A DNA stretch of 64,000 nt from UMGS363 sp051881815 (GCA_051881815.1 JBJEQP010000090.1:1-64000), one strand, 5' to 3'. Positions 32,175 to 40,813 are shown, counted from the stretch's first letter. Numbers and translations are program-made. Notes: a model not told the origin generated them from the letters alone.

Positions 32175-33437
32175 ATGTCACGAACCGATAAAAACTATTC
32201 AGCTTTTTCCGTTGCAGAGATAATATTGATAATCCTTCTTGTTGCAGTTATCGCAGCAATGATCTTTATAGGGGTCGTTTTCCATAAGGACAACACCGCA
32301 ACAAGCGTTTTCGGATATAATTTTTACCGTACAAAGGCTGTTAATATGGAGCCGAAAATACCGCAGAACACCGTGATCATCGCAAAGGAGTCGGAAAAAG
32401 GCTCTATCGAAGCAGGAAGCGTTATACTGTGTAAGATCGGCGAATATACTGTTCTCACAAGAGTGACCGAGGTGCAGGACGGGGCTTACATAGTCAAGTT
32501 TGACGCTGCGCCCGATAACGAGACCTTCCGTGTTGAAAGCTCCGCAGTTATCGCAAAGGCTGTATGGCAGTTTGAAGCCTTCGGAAAGTTCCTCGACTTT
32601 GCCACAAGCACGGTCGGCATAATAATCCTGCTCATAATTCCGCTTTCCATTATAATAATCGTTCAAGTTGTCCGCATCAACAGACTCAAAGCACTTGAGC
32701 GTGAAGCGTCTTCACTTGACGATATTGCGGATGTTATAGGCTCACGCAGAAAGGAGTCTGCTCCTGTCGGAACTTTCTCAAAGCCTGAATTTCTTGATGA
32801 AGAGCCGACACCTCGCCGTCCCGAACAGAGCAGCGAATCTCCTCTTGTTTTGAGAAGACCCGTGGGCGTAAACCGTGATCATGACGAAGAAGATCAGCGT
32901 CCGAAGTCACGCCTTACCGTTGACAGCAACGGAAGAGCGGATTTTGTTGCAGATAAAAAAGAACCTGTCCGTATCCCCGAGGATGAAACGCCGAACGAGC
33001 GCCTTGAACGCATTGCAGGCATTGCGAAGCATACCTCACCGGTTGGCGATCATGCAAAGGCTTCATCGGGAAACGAACCTGCTTTTGCAGCCGCTCCCAC
33101 AAAGATAAGCGCAGATGCCGTGCGCAGCTCGGAGGGGGAAAGAGTCGTTTTCACTCCGCACGTCAGCAACATTATTCCCGACAGCCTTGCTAATATCCAG
33201 GAAGAAGCAACCGCAAGATCGGGATTTGAAGCAAGCGTTCGCAGCTACTTTGAAAAGAACGACAAGCCTGCCGCTGCCGAGGAGAAAAAGCCGTCGGCAG
33301 AACCGGTTTCCACTATCCCCGAAAATGCAGTCGTTCCGAAGGAAAACATTGCTCCCGTAAAGAAGAAAAAGAGCAGCAAGACCCTCGAAGAGCTTATGAG
33401 CATCATTGACGCCGAGGAAACAAAGTTAAAGAAATAA
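32175..33437 (+). CDS. Signal-peptidase-I-like membrane protein lacking catalytic residues, with long disordered tail
   Basis: A 420-residue protein. There is a TM helix at about 13-38 and an extracytoplasmic S26-like domain (about 45-140). A second TM is near 145-168, and a roughly 245-residue charged, Pro/Glu/Lys-rich cytoplasmic tail ends in SKTLEELMSIIDAEETKLKK. The domain resembles SipW/archaeal-type signal peptidases (VNMEPKIPQNTVIIAK and AGSVILCKI). However, the catalytic Ser of S-M-E-P is Asn57, and the His usual in the later T-H-R-V motif is absent (LTRV, residues 94-97). It is probably not a peptidase but a binding or scaffold protein. It sits 19 bp upstream of an MBOAT acyltransferase gene, likely in the same operon. 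A -10 TATAAT lies at 32123. Confidence 0.75.
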   Translation: MSRTDKNYSAFSVAEIILIILLVAVIAAMIFIGVVFHKDNTATSVFGYNFYRTKAVNMEPKIPQNTVIIAKESEKGSIEAGSVILCKIGEYTVLTRVTEVQDGAYIVKFDAAPDNETFRVESSAVIAKAVWQFEAFGKFLDFATSTVGIIILLIIPLSIIIIVQVVRINRLKALEREASSLDDIADVIGSRRKESAPVGTFSKPEFLDEEPTPRRPEQSSESPLVLRRPVGVNRDHDEEDQRPKSRLTVDSNGRADFVADKKEPVRIPEDETPNERLERIAGIAKHTSPVGDHAKASSGNEPAFAAAPTKISADAVRSSEGERVVFTPHVSNIIPDSLANIQEEATARSGFEASVRSYFEKNDKPAAAEEKKPSAEPVSTIPENAVVPKENIAPVKKKKSSKTLEELMSIIDAEETKLKK

Positions 33438-33456
33438 AGGGAGCAGCCGATCTGAA

Positions 33457-34878
33457 ATGGTCTTTTCAAATCTGATATTTATATATGTATTCCTGCCGCT
33501 TTGCCTTGTGTTCTACTACGCTGTGCGGTCGGCAAAGCTCCGGAATCTTGTGCTTGCGGTATTCTCTCTTGCGTTTTATGCGTGGGGGGAGCCGATCTGG
33601 GTGCTGCTTCTGATATTCAGCGCATTCGTTGACTTTTTTAACGGACTTTTCATCGAGAAATGCCGAATACGAAAAAAAGGAAACCCGATACTCGGAGTGA
33701 TATGCTCGCTCGTCGTGAACCTCGGGATCCTTTTTGTTTTCAAATACAGCGCATTTTTCGTTCACCAGATAAATCTTTTAACGGGTCTTTCGCTGCATGA
33801 GCCGACCTTCTCGCTGCCGATAGGGATCTCATTCTATACGTTCCAGACCATATCCTATACTGTCGATGTTTACCGAGGAAAGGTCAAGGTACAGCACTCG
33901 TTTTTAAGCTTTTTGCTCTATGTTTCGATGTTCTTCCAGCTTGTCGCAGGTCCTATCGTCCGATATGAAAGCGTTGCGTCGGAGATAGACGAGCGAAGAA
34001 CGACCGCAGAGGACTTCAACTCGGGTCTTGTACGTTTCGTTTGCGGACTTGCAAAAAAGGTAATTATTGCAAACACGGTCGGTCAGCTTGCTGCCAATTC
34101 GCTTGCGTTTGAAGAAGCTCCTGCCTCGGTCGCAGCTGCGTGGTTCGGTGTTGCAATGTTCACGCTTCAGATATACTTTGACTTTTCGGGATATTCCGAT
34201 ATGGCGATAGGGCTCGGAAGGATGTTCGGCTTCCACTTTCCCGAAAATTTCAACTATCCGTATGTTTCATGCTCGGCAACGGAGTTCTGGCGCAGATGGC
34301 ATATCTCGCTCGGTTCGTTCTTCCGTGATTACGTCTATATCCCCCTCGGCGGAAACAGAAAGCATCAGATGCTCAATCTTGCGGTCGTGTGGTTCCTTAC
34401 GGGTCTGTGGCACGGCGCAAGCTGGAACTTCATCATCTGGGGCATGGGCTTTGGTGTGCTGATAATCCTTGAAAAGCTCTTTATGCTCAAAGCTCTTGAA
34501 AAGCTGCCGAAGTTTTTCTCGCATATCTATGCGCTTTTCTTTATTCTTATCGGCTGGGCAGTGTTCTGGTTCACCGATCTCGGTCAGCTCGGAGCTTGTC
34601 TTGGAGCAATGTTCGGTGCAGGCGGCATACCGCTTTATGACGAGGTAACGAAGTCTGCGTTTTTAAGCAATCTCTATCTTATAATTGCGGCGATAGTGCT
34701 GTCAATGCCTGTTTCACGCCTGCTTAATGAAGAAGTACAGCATTTTGAACGCAAGTCGAGAGGAGTTTTCGCAGTTGCGGGAGTTATACGAACTGTGCTT
34801 TGTATAGCCCTGCTTGCCGTTTCATCGGTGATGCTGGTCGGTCAGACCTACAATCCGTTCCTATATTTCAGATTTTGA
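33457..34878 (+). CDS. MBOAT-family O-acyltransferase
   Basis: A 473-residue integral membrane protein of the AlgI/PatA/DltB class with about eleven helices. Visible signatures are LPIGISFYTFQTISYTVDVY near residue 110, EFWRRWHISLGSFFRDYVYI near 275 and the conserved histidine in LTGLWHGASWNFIIWG near 315. It transfers acyl groups, commonly acetyl, across the membrane to an extracellular polymer. It usually works with an SGNH/DHHW-type protein such as the one encoded at 36344. The ribosome site AAAGGGAG lies about 12 bases upstream. The acceptor polymer is unknown. Confidence 0.9.
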   Translation: MVFSNLIFIYVFLPLCLVFYYAVRSAKLRNLVLAVFSLAFYAWGEPIWVLLLIFSAFVDFFNGLFIEKCRIRKKGNPILGVICSLVVNLGILFVFKYSAFFVHQINLLTGLSLHEPTFSLPIGISFYTFQTISYTVDVYRGKVKVQHSFLSFLLYVSMFFQLVAGPIVRYESVASEIDERRTTAEDFNSGLVRFVCGLAKKVIIANTVGQLAANSLAFEEAPASVAAAWFGVAMFTLQIYFDFSGYSDMAIGLGRMFGFHFPENFNYPYVSCSATEFWRRWHISLGSFFRDYVYIPLGGNRKHQMLNLAVVWFLTGLWHGASWNFIIWGMGFGVLIILEKLFMLKALEKLPKFFSHIYALFFILIGWAVFWFTDLGQLGACLGAMFGAGGIPLYDEVTKSAFLSNLYLIIAAIVLSMPVSRLLNEEVQHFERKSRGVFAVAGVIRTVLCIALLAVSSVMLVGQTYNPFLYFRF

Positions 34879-34957
34879 TACGGTTGACATAGGCTTAACA
34901 TACGGAATTTCAACGAGTAAATTATTTCTCAAAATTTTTTTACAAACTATTTGTAGT

Positions 34958-35019
34958 GGACGGGTTTCCCGTCCCGATTGCTGCCAATACCCTTGTTAAA
35001 CGCGACGGGCGACCCGTCC
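34958..35019. repeat. Pair of GC-rich palindromes
   Basis: GGACGGGTTTCCCGTCC (34958-34974) and GACGGGCGACCCGTC (35004-35018) are two near-identical hairpins 29 bp apart in an AT-rich 296-bp gap. No T run follows either, so they are not clear terminators. The gap holds no ORF. Confidence 0.6.
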
Positions 35020-35174
35020 CATACAAAAAATACGCCAATCACGTTCATGCTTTCATGATATTTAATTGTTTGTTTACTTGTTGAAATACCGTGAAGATTA
35101 ACACTACAAAGATAAACATTTTTGCTTATAAGAGCAATATTTAACAAAATATTAGTTTAAAAGGACGGGTATTT

Positions 35175-35549
35175 ATGAAAAAAATAATTCTCTTTGCCGC
35201 TGCGTTTGTTATGGTGCTCTGCTGTCTTTGCGCCTGCGGAGAAACAACACCTCCCGATATAACTTCAAAATGGAAGCTCTATGAGATGACTACCGCCGAA
35301 AAATCGACCAAGTTTGACGTGCTGCCGGCAGGAAGTCTTGCGCCAAAATTTTCAAGCAAGGACGGAAAGAGCTTCACTTTTTCGCTGAACGGCAAGACAC
35401 ATACGGGAACTCTCACCGAAAACAACGGAGTATATACACTTAATTTTGACGATAAAACCAAGACTATGGAAGCAACGATCTCCGGAGATACGCTTACCCT
35501 CAGGATCGTTGGTGTGGATAAGATAAAAATGGTATTCAAAGCGAAGTAA
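35175..35549 (+). CDS. Small lipoprotein of unknown function
   Basis: A 124-residue lipoprotein. The signal peptide runs to lipobox CLCAC (near residue 21). The roughly 100-residue mature domain consists of short alternating strands (FTFSLNGKTHTGTLTENNGVYTLNF and similar) suggesting a small beta-barrel of lipocalin type, which is inferred. RBS AAAAGGACGG. It does not contain a recognised family motif. It lies between the acyltransferase and the DUF5131 gene on the same strand. Confidence 0.75.
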   Translation: MKKIILFAAAFVMVLCCLCACGETTPPDITSKWKLYEMTTAEKSTKFDVLPAGSLAPKFSSKDGKSFTFSLNGKTHTGTLTENNGVYTLNFDDKTKTMEATISGDTLTLRIVGVDKIKMVFKAK

Positions 35550-35584
35550 ATTCACTTTGAATGATCAAAGCATGGAGGAAGGAT

Positions 35585-36298
35585 ATGGCAAGATGGGATC
35601 CGTGGAGAGGCTGCCGAAGATGCAGCGAAGGCTGTTTGCACTGCTATATCCATAAAGGCGATGCAAAACGGGGCGTTGACACCGGAAATATCGTTAAAAC
35701 GGACAGCTTTGCAAAGCCGATCGAGCGGCTGAAAAAGGGCAGCTATAAAATGAAAACGGGTATGGTCTATACCTGCTTTTCGACCGATTTTCTTATCGAA
35801 GAAGCCGATGAATGGCGCAGCGAGTGCTGGAAAATGATAAAGGAACGGAGCGACTGCACGTTTCTTTTCCTTACAAAGCGCATCGACAGATTTTTGAACT
35901 GCATCCCCGAGGACTGGGGCGACGGCTATGAAAATGTTGTCGTTGGCTGTACGATCGAAAATCAGAAAAATGCCGACTATAAGCTCGGTGTTTTCAGCAA
36001 GCTCCCGATAAAGCACAAGGTCATAACCGCACAGCCGCTTATCGAAAGGATAAATATTGAACCGTATCTTAAAGGCATAGAGCTTGTTACTGTCGGCGGT
36101 GAATCCGACCGCAATGCAAGACCGCTCGAATATGCGTGGGTGCTTGATATCCGTGAGCAGTGCGTCGGAAAGAACGTTCCCTTTGAATTCAGACAATGCG
36201 GAACGCACTTCATCAAGGACGGAAAAAGCTATGTTCTTCAGACAAAAGACCTATGCAGTCAGGCAAGAAAAGCCGATATCAATTTTAATTTGCAGTAA
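35585..36298 (+). CDS. DUF5131 (phage Gp37/Gp68-like) protein with radical-SAM-like cysteines
   Basis: A 237-residue cytoplasmic protein. It begins MARWDPWRGCRRCSEGCLHC, whose cysteine cluster is a variant of the radical SAM C-x3-C-x2-C type. It contains FLFLTKRIDRF near residue 100, VGCTIENQ near 122 and TVGGESDRNARPL near 172, all characteristic of DUF5131. GGAGG 6 bases before ATG 35585 decides the start over ATG 35561. The family is found both in phages and in bacterial chromosomes, and its reaction is unknown. The neighbours (surface acyltransferase, lipoprotein, DHHW protein) give no clear functional link. Confidence 0.82.
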   Translation: MARWDPWRGCRRCSEGCLHCYIHKGDAKRGVDTGNIVKTDSFAKPIERLKKGSYKMKTGMVYTCFSTDFLIEEADEWRSECWKMIKERSDCTFLFLTKRIDRFLNCIPEDWGDGYENVVVGCTIENQKNADYKLGVFSKLPIKHKVITAQPLIERINIEPYLKGIELVTVGGESDRNARPLEYAWVLDIREQCVGKNVPFEFRQCGTHFIKDGKSYVLQTKDLCSQARKADINFNLQ

Positions 36299-36343
36299 TG
36301 CTTGTTTCAGAAAAATGATTACCCCCGAAAAGGAAAAATAACA

Positions 36344-37999
36344 ATGAATTCAAAAGAAAATAATTCTTCGCTCGAAAAGAGAATAGAAGCCGCAAAGGCG
36401 TACAAGAAGAATGTTAAGCTTTATAATAGAATAAGCTCCGCAGTTATCTCGGGAGTGATAGCTTTGACAGCAGTAATGCTCGCAGTTCTGCCCCGACCCG
36501 AAGTATCGGAGCTGGAAAAACGTGAGCTTACGCCTATGCCCGAATTCTCGGCAGAAGCGCTGTTCAGCGGCGAATACTTCAGCGGCATCGCAGAGCATTT
36601 TTCGGACACTGTTCCGTTCCGTGAACAGCTTGTTGTGCTGAATTCACGCATGAAAAAGGCTATGGGAATAAGCGCGCCGACCTTCTACGGCACAGTTGAC
36701 ATCGTTGCGGATGACGAAGGAAATTCTCTTGAAGACGAGCCTGTTCAGATAACGCCGCAGCAGACAGAACCCGTAATGCAGCAGACCAATGCAGCAGACG
36801 ACAGTCCTGACGAATCAGCTTCCGAACCTGCCATTTCCGAAACAACGACCGCTTCCGAAACAACAGGTATCGCCGATTTTTCAAATAACGGCATCGTTGT
36901 CGACGGCGTAAAAATGTACGGCGAGGACGCAGGCGTTATGCTCTTCGGCGGAAATAAGAAGCAGGGCGCACGCTATGCCGAAATTATCAATAAATTTAAG
37001 GCTTCGCTTGAAAATGTCAACGTTTATAATATGGTCGTCCCGACCTCGGTCGAGTTTTATCTCCCGAAAAAATACAGCAAATATTCATCATCGGAAAAGG
37101 ACTCTATTGACTATATATACAGCTGCCTTTCACCCGATGTTATACCGATAGACGCTTATTCAAAGATCGCAGAGCATACGGATGAGTATATCTACCTGCG
37201 TACCGATCACCATTGGGCACCGCTCGGCGCATATTATGCCTATACAGCATTCTGCGAAGCGCTCGGAATGGAGTATCACCCCATAACCGATTATACCGAA
37301 AAGGTCAAGCAGGGCTTTGTCGGCTCGCTTTACGGCTATACTAACGATATAACCCTCGCAAACGCTCCCGAGGAGTTCCATTACTTCCTGCCGCCCGATG
37401 TGACCTACTCCGTCCAGACCTATAATTATGCCACACTTGCCCCGAATAACGGCGGCGCACTTTTCCATGAGTATGTCGAGGGCGCAAACTGCTACGGAAT
37501 GTTCCTCGGTGCGGATGCGATCCATACAAAAATAACCACAAGCACCCAGAACGGCAGAAAGATCGTCGTTTTCAAGGAATCCTACGGCAACGCCTTTGTC
37601 CCATTCCTTGTCAATAACTTTGAACAGATCTATGTCATCGACATACGTTACTTCGGAACGAACGCAGTCGATTATATCAAAAAAATCGGCGCAACAGATG
37701 TCCTTTTCATAGACAACTGCTTTGCAGCAAATACTTCCTCACTCATAAAGCATATCGAAGATCTGTACAGCTCACCAACAGGCTCGGTTGTAACCACCGT
37801 GACGGAATCGGAAACAACGGTAAGCGAAGAACAAACCTCCGAAACAAAAAAGAAGAAAAAGAAGAAAAACACCGAGCAGACCGTAAAGGAAGAGAACGCC
37901 GAAACGACAAAGAAGACCGCCGAAACCACCGCTCCGCCGAAAAATGAACAGGAAAGCGTAACCGTTACTGCAACGGCGAAGAAAAAATCAAAATCGTAA
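36344..37999 (+). CDS. DHHW-motif SGNH-like protein (acyltransferase partner), membrane anchored
   Basis: A 551-residue protein. It has a basic N-terminus, one TM helix near residues 28-46, a Thr/Ser/Glu-rich linker (about 120-175), and an AlgX/AlgJ-like domain with the signature RTDHHWAPLGAYYAYTAF near residue 287. The conserved VFKESYGNAFVPFL near 407 carries the candidate nucleophile serine. The C-terminal about 70 residues are a low-complexity Thr/Glu/Lys tail with seven consecutive lysines. Such proteins complete O-acylation of surface polymers together with an MBOAT protein like the one at 33457. ATG 36344 is chosen with AAAAGGAAAA upstream. Confidence 0.85.
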   Translation: MNSKENNSSLEKRIEAAKAYKKNVKLYNRISSAVISGVIALTAVMLAVLPRPEVSELEKRELTPMPEFSAEALFSGEYFSGIAEHFSDTVPFREQLVVLNSRMKKAMGISAPTFYGTVDIVADDEGNSLEDEPVQITPQQTEPVMQQTNAADDSPDESASEPAISETTTASETTGIADFSNNGIVVDGVKMYGEDAGVMLFGGNKKQGARYAEIINKFKASLENVNVYNMVVPTSVEFYLPKKYSKYSSSEKDSIDYIYSCLSPDVIPIDAYSKIAEHTDEYIYLRTDHHWAPLGAYYAYTAFCEALGMEYHPITDYTEKVKQGFVGSLYGYTNDITLANAPEEFHYFLPPDVTYSVQTYNYATLAPNNGGALFHEYVEGANCYGMFLGADAIHTKITTSTQNGRKIVVFKESYGNAFVPFLVNNFEQIYVIDIRYFGTNAVDYIKKIGATDVLFIDNCFAANTSSLIKHIEDLYSSPTGSVVTTVTESETTVSEEQTSETKKKKKKKNTEQTVKEENAETTKKTAETTAPPKNEQESVTVTATAKKKSKS

Positions 38000-38049
38000 A
38001 AAAGCACCGCAAAACCTTTCGGCATCGCGAAGCCAAGCAAAAGTTTCGT

Positions 38050-38095
38050 CCACCTTTACAAAGGTGGTGGGTGTCCAGAGGGCAAAGCCTTTTGG
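38050..38095. repeat. Two adjacent hairpins downstream of the DHHW gene
   Basis: CCACCTTTACAAAGGTGG (38050-38067) and CCAGAGGGCAAAGCCTTTTGG (38075-38095) are adjacent inverted repeats. Further inverted pairs (AAAATGC/GCATTTT near 38295-38325 and GTGAAAA/TTTTCAC near 38361-38396) fill the remaining 480-bp gap to 38481, which has no gene I can support. Confidence 0.5.
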
Positions 38096-38185
38096 TCGCA
38101 GGTCAAGTTGACCTTTAGCAGTAAGCGAAACTCCCTAAACTATGGCACAAAAGCAGTAAAAAGCGAAATCACTAACAAATCAAAA

Positions 38186-38260
38186 AGCGCAATTCACGAT
38201 CAAAAGGTGAAACAGAACGTGAGAAATCACTCTGTAAACCAAAAATTCGTGAATTGCGCT
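38186..38260. repeat. Hairpin repeat with GCGCAATTCACGA arms
   Basis: A perfect 14-bp inverted repeat AGCGCAATTCACGA/TCGTGAATTGCGCT surrounds a 47-bp loop. The same arms occur at 24354 and 45083. Here the loop is long and no T run follows immediately, so it is not a standard terminator. Confidence 0.7.
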
Positions 38261-38414
38261 AATTCTATTTTATCGGAACAACTATCCTCGGCGTAAAATG
38301 CGCAGAGCGAAGCGATAAGCATTTTTAGCCGACAGGATATGAGCAGCTATTCAATATGACCGTGAAAACAGCGAGCAAAGCGAGCGCATTTTCACCCAAT
38401 TCTCTGCAATACCC

Positions 38415-38441
38415 TCAAAAAAAGGGCGGAAAAATCCGCCC
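38415..38441 (-). terminator. Terminator of the amino-acid ABC operon
   Basis: On the minus strand GGGCGGATTTTTCCGCCC is followed by TTTTTTT, 41 bp past the stop of the ATPase gene. Confidence 0.85.
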
Positions 38442-38481
38442 GATCGAAAAACTATTTTTATAAATTCATTCAAAAATAAAA

Positions 38482-39207
38482 TTATAACACCTTTGAAAGG
38501 AATTCACGAAGACGAGGATTTTGAGGATTCTCAAAGAACTCCTTCGGAGTATTCTGTTCCATAATGTAACCGTCAGCCATAAACATTACACGGGAAGCGA
38601 CCTCTCTTGCAAATCCCATTTCGTGCGTTACAACGACCATCGTCATACCGTCCTCGGCAAGCTGCTTCATAAGCTCCAGAACTTCGCCTACCATTTCGGG
38701 GTCAAGTGCCGATGTCGGCTCGTCAAAAAGCATAACATCGGGATTCATTGCAAGTGAACGTGCAATTGCAATACGCTGCTTCTGACCGCCCGAAAGCATT
38801 GCAGGGTATGAATCTGCCTTGTCGGGAAGACCGACTCTTTCAAGCAGATCCGATGCCTTTCTGTCAGCTTCTTCCTGCGTCATAAGTCCAAGCTTGACAG
38901 GCGCAAGAGTGATGTTCTTTTTTATCGTAAGATGCGGAAAAAGATTGAAATGCTGGAAAACCATTCCCATTTTGCGGCGCATAAGATTGATCTCCTTGTC
39001 GCTTGCATGGGTAATATCGTTTCCCTCAAAGAGGATCGTACCCTCGGTCGGTATCTCCATAAGGTTCAGACAGCGCAGGAAAGTCGATTTTCCCGAACCC
39101 GAAGGACCGATGACAACGACCTTTTCACCCTTGTAGATATGTTCATCAATGCCTTTGAGAACTTCATTCTCGCCGAAGGTCTTTTTTAAGCCTTTAACGT
39201 CTATCAC
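38482..39207 (-). CDS. Polar amino-acid ABC importer ATP-binding protein (GlnQ type)
   Basis: A 241-residue ATPase. Walker A GPSGSGKST is near residue 35, signature LSGGQKQR is near 134, and Walker B VMLFDEPTSALDPEMVGEV near 156 is typical of the PAAT (glutamine/cystine) class. GTG at 39207 is taken as the start since AAAGGAGG lies 8 bases upstream and the upstream extension overlaps the permease gene. It is the last gene of the operon binding protein-permease-ATPase on the minus strand. The substrate is probably a polar amino acid. Confidence 0.92.
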   Translation of the reverse strand: MIDVKGLKKTFGENEVLKGIDEHIYKGEKVVVIGPSGSGKSTFLRCLNLMEIPTEGTILFEGNDITHASDKEINLMRRKMGMVFQHFNLFPHLTIKKNITLAPVKLGLMTQEEADRKASDLLERVGLPDKADSYPAMLSGGQKQRIAIARSLAMNPDVMLFDEPTSALDPEMVGEVLELMKQLAEDGMTMVVVTHEMGFAREVASRVMFMADGYIMEQNTPKEFFENPQNPRLREFLSKVL

Positions 39208-39883
39208 TCTGTCTGAGCCTCCTTTCAAGCTTTGTAACGAAGTGCGTGAGCACAACTACCATTATAAGGTAGATTATTGCAACGGAAATGAGCGGCATAA
39301 ATGCGGAATATGTCTGCGAACGAATGATATCGCCGCCCTTTGTAAGATCCTGAACTGCGATATAACCCGAAACGGAGGTTTCCTTGAGAAGAACTATGCA
39401 CTCGTTTGCAAGCGCAGGAAGAACATTCTTGAACGCCTGCGGAAGTATGATCGAGATCATTGTCTGACGATAGTTAAGACCAAGACTTCTGCCTGCTTCA
39501 AACTGTCCGTCATCTATCGAAGCAATACCCGAACGGACGATCTCCGCAACGTAAGCACCCGAATTGATGCCGAATGCAATGACCGCAACGAATATTTTTG
39601 AGATAGGAACACTTGCAAAGATAACAAAATATATAATAAGCAGCTGAACAACAACAGGAGTTCCTCGGATAACGGTAAGATAAACCTTGCATATAATGTT
39701 CGGAATGACCATTTTACCTGTCTTATCGTGCGTAAAACGGATTATCGCAATGATAAATCCGAGCACCATTCCTATAAGAACGGCAAAGAATGTTATCATA
39801 AGCGTTGTTCCAAGACCGTTTACAAGATAATGCCAGCGATCCTGCTCGATAAAATTCTGCTTAAAACTTTCGACAAATCCCAA
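39194..39883 (-). CDS. Polar amino-acid ABC importer permease
   Basis: A 229-residue HisMQ-type permease with about five helices. The N-terminal LVNGLGTTLMITFFAVLIGM is the family start, RGTPVVVQLLIIYF is near residue 95, and the ATPase-docking loop EAGRSLGLNYRQTMISIILP is near 152. The start is TTG 39883 with AAGGAAG upstream. It overlaps the ATPase gene by 14 bp. It forms a homodimeric channel with the circularly permuted binding protein encoded upstream. Confidence 0.92.
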   Translation of the reverse strand: MGFVESFKQNFIEQDRWHYLVNGLGTTLMITFFAVLIGMVLGFIIAIIRFTHDKTGKMVIPNIICKVYLTVIRGTPVVVQLLIIYFVIFASVPISKIFVAVIAFGINSGAYVAEIVRSGIASIDDGQFEAGRSLGLNYRQTMISIILPQAFKNVLPALANECIVLLKETSVSGYIAVQDLTKGGDIIRSQTYSAFMPLISVAIIYLIMVVVLTHFVTKLERRLRQSDRR

Positions 39884-39967
39884 AGCTACACTTCCTTTTT
39901 ATGATCTTTTGAGCTTCCCTTTAAAAATCGCCGCACAAAAGCAGTTTGAGTGCGGCGATGGTTCTGA

Positions 39968-40747
39968 TTACTTCTTTCTTACGATGATGACCTGATTGGA
40001 TTCGGTGTAAGGATCGGAGAAGAGAACGTTCTTCATTCTGTCCTCGGTAACAGTCATGCCTGCGCATCCAACGTCAGCCTTTCCGGACTGAACAGCTGCG
40101 ATAATGGAATCGAATGCCATATCGTCGATCTGGAGCTCATATCCGAGCTTGTCGCAGATAGCAGTCATGATATCAACGTCAAAGCCTACGATCTTGTCGT
40201 TCTCCTTGTATTCATAAGGAGGAAATTCAGCGTTTGTTGCCATAACGAGCTTGCCGTTGCTGCGGTCAACGCCCTCGGGAGAAACATAGGGGATAGTGCC
40301 CTTTGTATCGCCTCTGTAATTTGTGCGGATGTTTGCAAGCGTGCCGTCAGCCTCGAGCTCTGCAAGCGCACCGTTGATCTTTTCCTGGAGTTCGGTGTTG
40401 TCAAGCTTGATAGCGATAGCATAATCTTCCTTTGCGAAAGGTTCGTTAAGGATCTCGATATCGTCATTCTTGGAAACGAAAACCTCTGCAGGCTCGCTGT
40501 CGATGATAACAGCGTCAACCTTGCCCTGCTTGAGAGCCTGAACTGCGTCGGCACCCTTTGCGAACTTTTCAACAGTTGCGCCCTCGATGCCGTCAGCGTA
40601 TGTATCGCCAGTTGTACCGAGCTGTGTGCCGATGGTCTTTCCGTTGAGATCGTCAATGGAATGAACGGTATTTGCGGGAACGCCGCAGCCTGTTAGCATA
40701 ACTGCAGCCATAGAAACAGCTGCTACCATAGATAATAACTTTTTCAT
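39968..40747 (-). CDS. Amino-acid ABC importer binding lipoprotein, circularly permuted SBP_bac_3
   Basis: A 259-residue lipoprotein (lipobox MLTGC, C21) with both halves of the SBP_bac_3 fold but in swapped order. Residues about 28-145 are the segment that normally comes second: SIDDLNGKTIGTQLGTTGD, then VDAVIIDSEPAEVF, then LAELEADGTL near 130. Residues about 165-259 are the segment that normally comes first: KLVMATNAEFPPYEYKEND, then AFDSIIAAVQSGKADV and DPYTESNQVIIVRKK at the very end. The linker 145-165 joins the old C-terminus to the old N-terminus, and the new ends lie at the interdomain hinge. The fold should be preserved, and the gene is intact with its own promoter at 40785, so it is probably functional. 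Confidence 0.9.
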   Translation of the reverse strand: MKKLLSMVAAVSMAAVMLTGCGVPANTVHSIDDLNGKTIGTQLGTTGDTYADGIEGATVEKFAKGADAVQALKQGKVDAVIIDSEPAEVFVSKNDDIEILNEPFAKEDYAIAIKLDNTELQEKINGALAELEADGTLANIRTNYRGDTKGTIPYVSPEGVDRSNGKLVMATNAEFPPYEYKENDKIVGFDVDIMTAICDKLGYELQIDDMAFDSIIAAVQSGKADVGCAGMTVTEDRMKNVLFSDPYTESNQVIIVRKK

Positions 40748-40784
40748 AAAGCATATCCTTCCTTTTCATAAAAATCTAACTTAT

Positions 40785-40813
40785 ATTATAGCACATCAGT
40801 CTTTGAGAATCAA
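40785..40813 (-). promoter_or_regulatory. Promoter of the amino-acid ABC operon
   Basis: On the minus strand TTGATT (plus 40808-40813) and TATAAT (plus 40785-40790) are 17 bp apart. Confidence 0.75.

Noticed and set aside
35585..36298. Prophage remnant because of the Gp37/Gp68-like gene
   Set aside because: No other phage genes, integrase or att-like repeats are nearby, and DUF5131 genes are common in bacterial chromosomes.
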